Assembly (NCBI GenBank): GCA_022059125.1
Contig: JAEUWY010000012.1
Location: 2,294,001-2,358,000, forward strand
DNA length: 64,000 nucleotides
Source: Corynespora cassiicola
Lineage: Eukaryota; Ascomycota; Dothideomycetes; Pleosporales; Corynesporascaceae
Reading direction: 5' to 3'
Shown here: in pieces, positions 12,700 to 20,723 of the stretch
Layout of the letters: the number at the start of each line of letters is the position of its first letter
Position numbering within the stretch: position 1 is the first letter of the stretch
The notes under the pieces: model-generated
Databases searched by the model: none
The model's input: only the letters and a program-made list of their open reading frames with translations
Told to the model about the DNA's origin: nothing
Made by a program: the position numbers and the translations under genes

Positions 12700-13265
12700 C
12701 TACAACGGATCAATTGGGTTCACTTCTCTAGTAGATTTGGGAGGCAATGGCGTCTGTTGATGCAAAGTCATCACATCTTGGATCATATTAATAGTCTTAC
12801 TTGAATAAATACTATCAACCTTTTCCCAGTTTCTCGCTATTTGAGCTTGGTATTTTGTGTATTGAGGGCATGGGACGCCCTTTTGTGGTCTATATCTGTG
12901 GCGTGCTTTCTCCCACGAGGGCGCGAGCATTTTGTACCTCCTCATAACGTTGAGGCGGAGAGCTTCAAGATTGGTTGTTGACCCCTACAAACTACTGAAC
13001 ATATGCTCACCAAGTTTTTTATACTCCTGATCATCCGACGAGAGCGCAGTACCAAAATTCGACCAAGCTTTGGATTTATCTGACTCATGGAATAATGTAG
13101 CCCCCTAATTCACATTCAATTTTCATGGTCAAGGTATCTTATCCTCGCAGGATGAGCCTTCAAAGCGGCTTCGTGAGATGTAATTCTAACGTCTTGGAAT
13201 CTAGAACCGGAGAGACTGGTGCTATGGCTTGTTATCGATAGCAGAACGTAAAATTCTGAGTGTTG
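12700..13265 (-). pseudogene. Decayed gene of unknown family
   Basis: The minus strand is open from 13104 to the TAA near 12700 apart from one TAG at 12985-12987. The C-terminal half (LEALRLNVMRRYKMLAPSW, YTKYQAQIARNWEKVDSIY) looks coding. Directly upstream a different frame is open from about 13264 to a TGA at 13116-13118 (SRFQDVRITSHEAALKAH, PARIRYLDHEN) and seems to be the preceding part of the same protein. A frameshift or missed intron therefore lies near 13105-13120. A pyrimidine-rich AG at 13265 could be an acceptor, with a first exon further upstream. No known domain recognised. Confidence 0.4.
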
Positions 13266-13616
13266 ATGCTTCTAAAAGAAAGCTGACATAATTTGAAGGA
13301 GCCAAGCATGGTGCAGCTGCTGCACAAAACACCTTCTGACCGCAGGAAATACCGTGCGGTGCGGTCTAGTCGCTCGGAGCCGAGACAAGTGCTCATATGT
13401 ACTAGCTAGGTTCATCGAATAGGCATGGTCTCCCTGACAAAAATCAGCTTACACGGCCCAAAGAGGGCCAGGGGGGAGATAGCAGTCGAGTTTGCGTGCG
13501 TTCGAGAGCGTGTCGCATGCAACTTCCTGTATCAGCATCAATTCTCGAGCAGTCCATTGACCCCCCCACACGACAACTCTCCGCGACTCGCATCATCTCG
13601 CCCGAATCCTCAAGCC
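13266..13616. other. Spacer and 5' region of the cyclase-like gene
   Basis: Non-coding by my reading. It includes the in-frame extension 13425-13616 upstream of the preferred cyclase start, which lacks family similarity, and possibly a first exon of the decayed minus-strand gene (ATG near 13410). Confidence 0.35.
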
Positions 13617-14432
13617 ATGGGGTCCAACGATGTCCCGCCTCCCCACGTCCCGGCGTCCTACCATGCCATGTGCACTTTGCTGCTCGGAACCGGCGGCTTG
13701 CTGTACACGGTCACATATGTCCTCATGACACGTCAATCGCTCCGCGACCGCACCTACGCCATGCCCCTCTTCTCGCTCGGTTTCAACTTTGCGTGGGAGA
13801 TTGTGTTCGCGCTCTACGTGGCCGAGGCGCTGCAAGAGAAGACGATATTCGTGATATGGATGATCATCGACGTCGGGCTCGTGTACGCGGTGGTCAAGCA
13901 CGGCGCGAACGAGTGGACACACGCGCCCGTCGTGGGACGACATATCGGGAAGATACTAGCGGGCTTCGTGGTGTGGTGGTGCTGGGCGCTGTACGCTGTG
14001 TCCAGCTGGTGGGTCGATCTGGAACATCCGGTAAATCCGAAGGACGGCAAATTCTATCGCGGCCTCGTCGGAGCCGACACAACGGAGCTGGGGTTCTGGA
14101 CTGCGCTTGCGGCACAGGTCGTGCTGTCTTGTCTGCTACTGGCGCAGATTTTGGTAAGGGGAACCAGCGGAGGCGCGTCATACGCCATTTGGGCCACTAG
14201 GTTCATGGGCAGTCTGTTCGGCCTTAACCTCTACTACGGCTACTGCTGGTATGTTTGGCGCGAAGCGCACGAGTATTTCATGCATCCATTGGCTGTATGC
14301 TTCTGGATCACCTGGCCGGTAGCTGACGTGGCGTACCTTGCCGTGCTGAGATCTGTAAAGCAGACGGAGATTGTCCTGAAGAACGGAAGAAAAATTAGGG
14401 GGGGCAAGGAGGGACTCGGAAAGGTGGCCTAA
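13617..14432 (+). CDS. PaxB/Pyr4-like integral membrane terpene-cyclase family protein
   Basis: 271 aa from the ATG at 13617, with about seven hydrophobic segments. Family landmarks are RDRTYAMPLFSLGFNFAWE, the block NEWTHAPVVGRHIG, and the RGTSGGASYAIWATRFMGS stretch. All three match the small membrane cyclases that close meroterpenoid and indole-diterpene rings by protonating an epoxide or olefin. In those enzymes the conserved Glu of the FAWE block and an acidic residue in the later segments are catalytic; the Glu is present here. A longer frame starting at 13425 exists but adds a low-complexity extension, so the internal start is preferred. No prenyltransferase, polyketide synthase or P450 lies nearby, so it appears to be an orphan whose substrate is unknown. 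Confidence 0.8.
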   Translation: MGSNDVPPPHVPASYHAMCTLLLGTGGLLYTVTYVLMTRQSLRDRTYAMPLFSLGFNFAWEIVFALYVAEALQEKTIFVIWMIIDVGLVYAVVKHGANEWTHAPVVGRHIGKILAGFVVWWCWALYAVSSWWVDLEHPVNPKDGKFYRGLVGADTTELGFWTALAAQVVLSCLLLAQILVRGTSGGASYAIWATRFMGSLFGLNLYYGYCWYVWREAHEYFMHPLAVCFWITWPVADVAYLAVLRSVKQTEIVLKNGRKIRGGKEGLGKVA

Positions 14433-14730
14433 TGGTACTGTCAGATAGCCGGAAGAACGCATAGCCGCTCCCTTGATCAGCGAAACGCACTGATGTCTCT
14501 GACGAACTGTTGTCGTATGTACAACCGCCCTCATCATCACCACGGACCCCGCGGGCTCCAATGCCAAGATATATCTGATGCTGCATTAGTCACGTGAACG
14601 CGCGACAGCGCGAACCGCCGCCCGTCCCGGCAACCAGCACGAACGACTCGCTTACGTGCCCAGGTAGGTATCTTCGACGAGCAACAACACCGACACTGGC
14701 ATTGACATTACAATCAATGCAGACATCGAC

Positions 14731-16593
14731 ATGGCATCCTCTGATGATGAGGACCTTAATCGAGCCATTGCATTGTCCATGGGTCAGCCGTGGCCTCCTG
14801 AGACACCCGGCGCCAAGTCTGAAAGCAATGTCGTCGATCTCATCAGCGACGAAGAAGACGGTGACGAAGAGCTACGCCATGCCATTGCACTATCACTCCA
14901 GGAGAGTGAAGCTGCTGTAAGTGAAGCCAAAGTTGCAGGTAAACCCATCATGGCCTCGGGCTCTCACCCTTCCCAGTACACCTCTAAATCCCTAGGAGAC
15001 GGCCCACAAACCGAGGCAACACCAGCTGCGAGCCAGCCATCGGATGCTTCATCTGGCTTTCTTGGTTTAGACAGAAAAGCCATGGAACAAGAGCGCCTTG
15101 CAAGACTGGGCAAACGAAAGCGCGATCCCTCACCCGAAGCGTCGTCAAAGATCGCCAAGCCCGCGGCACCGTCCTCTAGCAAAGATCGAACCAACAAGAC
15201 CTCAAGCCCTGCTAGCTCAGCCCTACAGTATCCACAAGGTACCATCAAGCGAACATGGGCATTCAAGCATCCTCGGACGAACGACATCAAGCTCGAAGAA
15301 GTCCTTCAACTACCAACGCTCAATATCGCAGTCCTGAGCTCTTGGCAGTGGGACATGGACTGGCACGAAACGAAACTTGATTTTTACAAGATCAAGCAGA
15401 TCTGGATCATGAGTGCGAAGGGTGAGGACTTGCAGGAGCAGTGGAGGAAAGAGATCAAGGAATCTAAGGTGCCCAATTTCAAAGCCGTCTTTCCACCAAT
15501 GGACGGGCAAATCATGAACATGCATAGCAAACTGATGCTCTTGTTTCATCCCACGCATTTGCGGGTGGTCATCCCAACGGCGAACATGATGAAGCTAGAG
15601 TGGGGAGAAACAGAAAAGGACCCGAGGACTGGAGAATCGTGGCAGCCAGCCGTGCTGGAGAATTCGGTTTTTCTAATCGACTTGCCGCGCCGCGAAGACG
15701 CAAATGTTAGCAAGAGGGAAGAGCTCACCAAATTTGGAAAAGGGCTCTACGACTTTCTTGAAGCGCAGGAAGTGGGGAAGAATGTTTTGGAGGGCATGCT
15801 AAAGTTTGACTTTTCCGAGACTGACAATATCGCTTTTGTTCACTCCATGTACGTGTTGAATCTGATGTTGAACGATTCAGTTGCTAATCCTTGCAGTGGC
15901 GGCAGCCATACAGGCAAAGCTGGCGCGAGTACTGGACTTCCCGGCCTTTGTCAAGCTGTGCGCGATCTAAACCTCCACGACGTCAAGTATCTAGAGCTCG
16001 ACTACACGGCCGCATCCTTGGGTGCAGTGAAGCGCTCGTTTCTCAAACAAGTCTACAGCGCCGCCTGCGGCGAGTCGTCTGTAGCGCCAAACCTGCCTGA
16101 CAAGGTTCTCGAACGTATACGAATCTTCTTTCCGACCAATGAGACTGTCGTAAACAGTACAGGCGGTACTGATTGCGGTGGGATCATCACATTTAGTCGG
16201 TCGCACTACGACAGTGCAGAGTTCCCCACGGAATGCATGCGCGACCACAAATCTACTCGTCCCGGCGTCTTGTCACACAGCAAGCTCTTGTTTGCGCGCG
16301 GACGCAAGAAGGATGGGACGCCGATCGCGTGGGTGTACGTGGGTTCCGCCAACATATCGGAATCGGCGTGGGGATCACAAAAGGTGCTCAAGACGGGCAG
16401 TGTGGGGAAGCTCAATATTCGGAACTGGGAGAGCGGTGTAGTGGTGCCTGTCTCGGAAGAGAAGCTCAAGGGCTTAGAGTTGGAGGGTGATCAAGTGCCG
16501 CCGATGAGCGTTTTCGAGGGCACGATGGAGGTGCCGTTTGAGTATCCGGGGGACAAGTACGGAGATAGGAAGCCCTGGTTCTTCAAGGGGTAG
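14731..16593 (+). CDS. TDP1: Tyrosyl-DNA phosphodiesterase 1 with N-terminal ubiquitin-interacting motifs
   Basis: Nuclear repair enzyme that hydrolyses the 3'-phosphotyrosyl bond left by stalled topoisomerase I. Two HKD motifs are visible: His265/Lys267 in MHSKLMLLFHP and His500/Lys502 in HSKLLFARG, the latter followed by YVGSANISESAWG. The order and spacing fit the phospholipase-D fold. A 48-nt intron (15849-15896, GTACGT...TTGCAG) is a multiple of three and has no stop, so the genomic frame stays open. Splicing gives 604 aa and restores a VHSIGGSHTG junction. Two motifs at residues about 7-18 and 48-60 (LNRAIALSMGQ, LRHAIALSLQE) resemble ubiquitin-interacting motifs and suggest recruitment to ubiquitylated substrates. 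Confidence 0.9.
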   Translation: MASSDDEDLNRAIALSMGQPWPPETPGAKSESNVVDLISDEEDGDEELRHAIALSLQESEAAVSEAKVAGKPIMASGSHPSQYTSKSLGDGPQTEATPAASQPSDASSGFLGLDRKAMEQERLARLGKRKRDPSPEASSKIAKPAAPSSSKDRTNKTSSPASSALQYPQGTIKRTWAFKHPRTNDIKLEEVLQLPTLNIAVLSSWQWDMDWHETKLDFYKIKQIWIMSAKGEDLQEQWRKEIKESKVPNFKAVFPPMDGQIMNMHSKLMLLFHPTHLRVVIPTANMMKLEWGETEKDPRTGESWQPAVLENSVFLIDLPRREDANVSKREELTKFGKGLYDFLEAQEVGKNVLEGMLKFDFSETDNIAFVHSMYVLNLMLNDSVANPCSGGSHTGKAGASTGLPGLCQAVRDLNLHDVKYLELDYTAASLGAVKRSFLKQVYSAACGESSVAPNLPDKVLERIRIFFPTNETVVNSTGGTDCGGIITFSRSHYDSAEFPTECMRDHKSTRPGVLSHSKLLFARGRKKDGTPIAWVYVGSANISESAWGSQKVLKTGSVGKLNIRNWESGVVVPVSEEKLKGLELEGDQVPPMSVFEGTMEVPFEYPGDKYGDRKPWFFKG

Positions 16594-16944
16594 TGGCCGG
16601 ACGTTGGATACACCTACAGCAATACTTCTTCCTCATTGGACGTAGACGGAGAGGATACTCTGCGATGTGACTTTTTTTTGGCAGGGTGTGGCGTCGCGGA
16701 CTACTGGCTCGGTGTTGGTTAGATAGATGAGTGGATCCGTGATTGCCCGCTTACAATTAACCATGCAAGTGCGCCTCTACCCCGCTCACCTAGACGAAGC
16801 CACCAGCATAGACCGGTGCCGGCCTATCCTACAGAAGCAGGCACCGCAGTGTGCCGGCAGATGTGGCTGGTAAAAGGTAGGTTTATATTTTATCTTGACC
16901 GCAAAACATCACATCACTTCCAAGCGACAACCGAGTTGTCATCC
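16594..16944. other. Spacer between TDP1 and the tRNA gene
   Basis: 3' region of TDP1 and the 5' flank of tRNA-Tyr. GC-rich short inverted stretches occur near 16810-16860 (ggtgccggc and its near complement). No coding signal. Confidence 0.4.
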
Positions 16945-17030
16945 CTCCGCTTGGTGTAGTTGGTTTATCACGTTCGGCTGTAATATCTGTTGTAACCGAA
17001 AGGTCCCTAGTTCGATTCTGGGAGCGGAGA
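16945..17030 (+). tRNA. tRNA-Tyr(GTA) with an 11-nt intron
   Basis: The acceptor stem CTCCGCT pairs perfectly with AGCGGAG (17023-17029), leaving discriminator A17030. The D-arm carries the A-box-like GTGTAGTTGG, and the T-arm CCTAG-TTCGATT-CTGGG the B box. The anticodon stem is TTCGG (16973-16977) with CCGAA (16996-17000). Its loop reads C-T-G-T-A-A and then an 11-nt insertion (16984-16994) before position 38. Eukaryotic tRNA introns sit after base 37, which makes the anticodon GTA (16980-16982). tRNA-Tyr genes of fungi normally contain such an intron, and this one resembles the fission-yeast gene at the 5' end. Confidence 0.93.
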
Positions 17031-17035
17031 CTACC

Positions 17036-17040
17036 TTTTT
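17036..17040 (+). terminator. RNA polymerase III terminator of the tRNA-Tyr gene
   Basis: A run of five T six bases after the tRNA discriminator base, the standard Pol III termination signal. Confidence 0.85.
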
Positions 17041-17544
17041 GCATTCTAGACGTCCTATTTTTTTTGCACTCGATGACACTGGGCACACACGACCGGCGGA
17101 CCCCTCACAGCCTGGGCGGGATTGTTCATAGTGACGACCAGGTCAGACGTGAGTCACGGCCAGCGCACGCCCCAGGCCGCCGGCAAGGTTCGCAGTTCTC
17201 GCACCGGACGGGCCTAGCGCCGCGATCCGCCCTCAGGAGGCACATCTGGTCGGCAGTATAGCGCGTACTGCTCTGGATCCCATTGGCATGTGAAGGCAAG
17301 CTCCCTGCGCAGATCCGGTGGCGGACAAATGCGGCGGAGGGTCGTCCTGATGCTCCTAGGCCGTCGGAGGCTCGGGAGGTGGCCGCCAGCCGACTGACGC
17401 TTACAGAATTTCGATGCCTGAGTGTCGGAGAGCACCACTTCCCCACAGTCCGGCGACAGAGTGCTGACAGCTCCACCGCCTGCAATGGGATGGGGTAGCC
17501 TCTGTTTTTGCGCAATCGTCGACTTGTAGCAATCTTTTCCGCCC
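17041..17544. other. Upstream region of the F-box gene
   Basis: GC-rich, with several overlapping open frames on both strands that show no family motif. Read as promoter and leader of the gene starting at 17545. Confidence 0.4.
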
Positions 17545-19555
17545 ATGCCAGAAACTCCAGCGCCGCGCCGCCCGCAGGCGGACAAGGCTGCTCCCGCGAA
17601 GCCCGCAAGGCCCGCTGCCACCTCTCGAACGCGTATCCCGCTCCAGGACAGAAACCCCATCACCGTACCCGCCCACAGCTGGTTCACGTCGCCCGCCCGC
17701 TCTCATGCCAGCAAATACTCCGGCCAGGGGCGAGAGCTCCCGCTGCACATTGTCCTCCTCATTCTCGAGCACGTACGTCTCCCGCCGCCGCCCGCCCCAG
17801 ACCGCATCGTGAAGCGCGGCCTATGACCTCATGCGCGCACCAGGGCTGATTGCGACTCTAGCTGGACACCGCCGCCGACCTCGCGCGCATCACTCGCACC
17901 TCGCGCCTCCTCTACTACATGACCCTGCCGCGCCTGTACCAGCATGTCACCCTTCGCTCCTACTCCGAGATGCGCTATGTCGACGGCAGCCCAGAGGGCT
18001 TTGGCGGCGGCAGCCCCTTTGCCGCAGGCCTCAACACCCTCGTGTCGCGCAACTTCACACAATACGTCGAGTCCTTCCGGGTCGTGGGGGACTGGCGGGA
18101 GCATGACGTCGACGACTACGCAAAGGGTCGCGTGCCCGACAACAGCATGATGCTGCAGATCGCCATGCGCGCTGCACTCGACAAGATGAAGGCTCTGAAG
18201 TCTTTTGCGTCCGTACTACCCGCTTCTCCTCGCGAGATGCGCTTGCTGACATCCGCAGTTGGGAGCTCAACACGAAGCCACTCTCCACCATCTATCAGTC
18301 CCTGATCAACCTGCCCCCCATAACTTCCTTTACCCTGCGATGCCCCACCAAACGCATACCACGCCCTACGACCTTGATTCCTCCTCTGCCCGGCCTAGTG
18401 ACGTTGATCATCTATGACATTGATCCCCTGTGCTACCCCGACGACTTCTCCCTGCTGCTGGCCACTTCCAAGAAGCTGGAAAACCTCATGTTTCACTGGA
18501 ATCCCCGCATGCGCGAGAGCGGAGAGGAATCAGTCAACTTGATGAATTACTTTGCCCGCAGCATTGCCATGAACCACATCATACCCGCCAAGCGCCTGGC
18601 CTTTTACAACATGTACGCTCGAAACACAGGAGAAGGCTTCGAGCGCGCGGCCGACAACTCCCACTTGGAGGAGATTACAGTCATCAACAGCATGGGATCG
18701 TCTCAAGATCCGATCCACGTGTTTCTCGATAATACCTGGAGGGTGGCCAACCATCAGCCAGTCCCATACAATCTGAAAATGATGAAGATCGACAATGTGG
18801 ACAAGGAGCACATACGCATGATGTCCAGGTTCAGTGGAATGGAGCGGTTATATGTGATAAGCGATCGTAGAGGCTCTAAGCCGTGCAGCACGGCAGCCAC
18901 GCCCACGACGCCCTCCAACATGAATACCGGCACCAACGCCAATAGCACGCCCACGATGAATGGAGTCAGCACTGCTACCACCCCTACCATCACGGAGCCC
19001 CAATGCAAGAATCTGGCCGGTGAACATCTTGCCGTCATTCAGTCTAATCATCGCGGAATAAAACACCTTTTGCTGCCCGACTACTGGCAGTTGAGCGATG
19101 AGACCCTTTTTAGGCTATGTCAAAGCTGTCCGGACCTAGAGCAGTTGGGCTTCTCGTGCGCCGTACCGCATTTGGATTCGCTCCGCCAGATCATTGCCCT
19201 CGTCCCCAAGCTTTTCGCTATCCGCATCCTCGTCCGACCCAATTCGGAACTCGCCGAGAAGATCGAAGCCATGGAGATTGAAATGCACCAGTTTGCGGTT
19301 GCGACCGAGTCGTGGCGTCCCGAGTACAAGAACCTACGCTACTTTGGGCTCGGAGACAAGCTCATTTTCAAGCTCGGAGACGTTGTCTTCCCACCCAAGG
19401 GCAAGGGCCCGCCGCCTGGCACCGAAAACACACTACGGGGGAAGAGCATGGGGCCGGTACGGAGAATCACGCGGATTGAAAGAGAAGACATCAATCATGT
19501 TGAAATCTGGGGCAAGGACACCAAGGCGTTTGTGCCCTCGTTCCCGTTTGTTTGA
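17545..19555 (+). CDS. F-box protein, large fungal type
   Basis: Three exons (17545-17772, 17862-18208, 18259-19555) give 623 aa. The F-box spans the first junction: ELPLHIVLLILEH, then LDTAADLARITRTSR and LYYMTLPRLYQHVTLR. It would bind Skp1 in an SCF ubiquitin ligase. The C-terminal part has leucine-rich-repeat-like strands (LENLMFHWNPRMRE, IKHLLLPDYWQLSDETL, CPDLEQLGF). A Thr/Asn/Pro-rich low-complexity insert occupies about 100 bases around 18890-18990. Intron 1 is 89 nt with a GTACGT donor. Intron 2 is 50 nt with the rare donor GTCCGT, chosen because it joins LKSFA to WELNTKPLS in frame. Substrates are unknown. Confidence 0.85.
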
Positions 19556-20060
19556 GCGCCGGCTGGGATCTCATTCTTGATTCGTTTTTTTTCCACTCTA
19601 CTCTGACAAGCATTTTGGCCTGGGCGTTTTCACGGTCGATATCCGTGGGGTTCTGACAGTCTGGTTGGTGTACGACTAGGATGTGCTTGATGCACTGCTC
19701 ATGATGCATTTGAATGGGTTCGACAGATCTCTGGGTTTAGAGTTTGGTCGCATCAAGTCGATTGGTATCGCAATTAAGGACTCTAGACTTTACCGTTACA
19801 GCGTGATACAGGTGATGTACGACTGATTGACTATTCAGGCTGAGGATAGGCACAACTGATCTCGACAGTGATGAGACGAAATACAAGCAGCGACTGGGCG
19901 CAACATCGAATAAATGCCACCTAACCGTCTATATACCTGGCAGTAAATACAAGATGAAACCGTAACCCTCCAGCGGGTCCCAGACACGGACCCTATGAAT
20001 CCTCATCATTCATAACCCATAATGCTTCTTCGGTCCCCTCAATCAAAGCCGCCGTTTACC
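19556..20060. other. Shared 3' region of convergent genes
   Basis: Between the stop codons of the F-box gene (plus) and URM1 (minus). No coding, RNA or repeat signal recognised. Confidence 0.5.
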
Positions 20061-20507
20061 TTAGCCGCCGTGCAGCGTGGATACGAACAGGATATTGTCT
20101 CCTTGCTGAATCTGGTACTTTTCCTCGCCCTCGAGCTCCCAGTCTGCCTCGTTGATGAGGACCAGAATGCCAGGTCGGCTGCGACGTGCAATCAGTCAGG
20201 TGACAAACTTGCTTTTCCGGAACACTTACACGGTATCGTCCAGCACGAACATGTCTTTTCTCGGATCCTTCATGACATCATCGCACAAATGCCGCACCAA
20301 ATATGCCACATTCGAGGGCTGGCCCGCCTCATCCCTTGCCGATATGTTCAGCGACAGTTTGCGCTGGTTCTCGAAGAGCATTTCCAGGCCTCCGCTTTTG
20401 CAGGGGAAAAAAAGGGTCAGTTCGGCGCCGCTCAACCATTTGTAGGACGCATCCCGGGCGACATACCTGAACTCGACAGTAATCGGAATCGTACCATTGC
20501 CTGCCAT
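20061..20507 (-). CDS. URM1: Ubiquitin-related modifier Urm1
   Basis: Small ubiquitin-fold protein that serves as sulfur carrier for 2-thiolation of wobble uridine in tRNAs for Lys, Glu and Gln, and as a protein tag (urmylation). Three exons (20507-20467, 20394-20230, 20178-20061) give 107 aa, the normal size. Landmarks are [52 protein letters not shown] and the obligatory C-terminal diglycine in STLHGG, activated by the E1-like Uba4. Intron 1 (72 nt) ends in the unusual acceptor AAAG, but its branch point AACTGAC and the frame both support it. Intron 2 is 51 nt with GTAAGT. It is divergent from ELP2. Confidence 0.93.
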
Positions 20508-20723
20508 TTTTTTCCAAGGTACAAACGGAGCAAAAGATTCGGTGTTGAGGGGTAGACGCTTCGCAGTGAGGTTGCCCCAGCCCACCTTGTAGGGCGGCGC
20601 TAGCCCTTTCTGGGCACCGCAAGCGAGCCCTAGCGCGCAAGAAAACTCCAAGGCGATGACTATCAAGCTGCTGCTGATGCGCTGCCCCATGAACACCCCT
20701 AGGACGCTCGCCGCCGTGAAACT
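20508..20723. promoter_or_regulatory. Bidirectional URM1-ELP2 intergenic region
   Basis: Only 216 bp separate the two start codons, so the genes must share promoter sequence or overlap in their leaders. No TATA box is evident. The region is GC-rich in its central part. Shared control is inferred from spacing alone. Confidence 0.6.

Noticed and set aside
13425..13616. In-frame extension of the PaxB-like gene
   Set aside because: The family normally starts close to the first membrane segment, and the extension is low-complexity.
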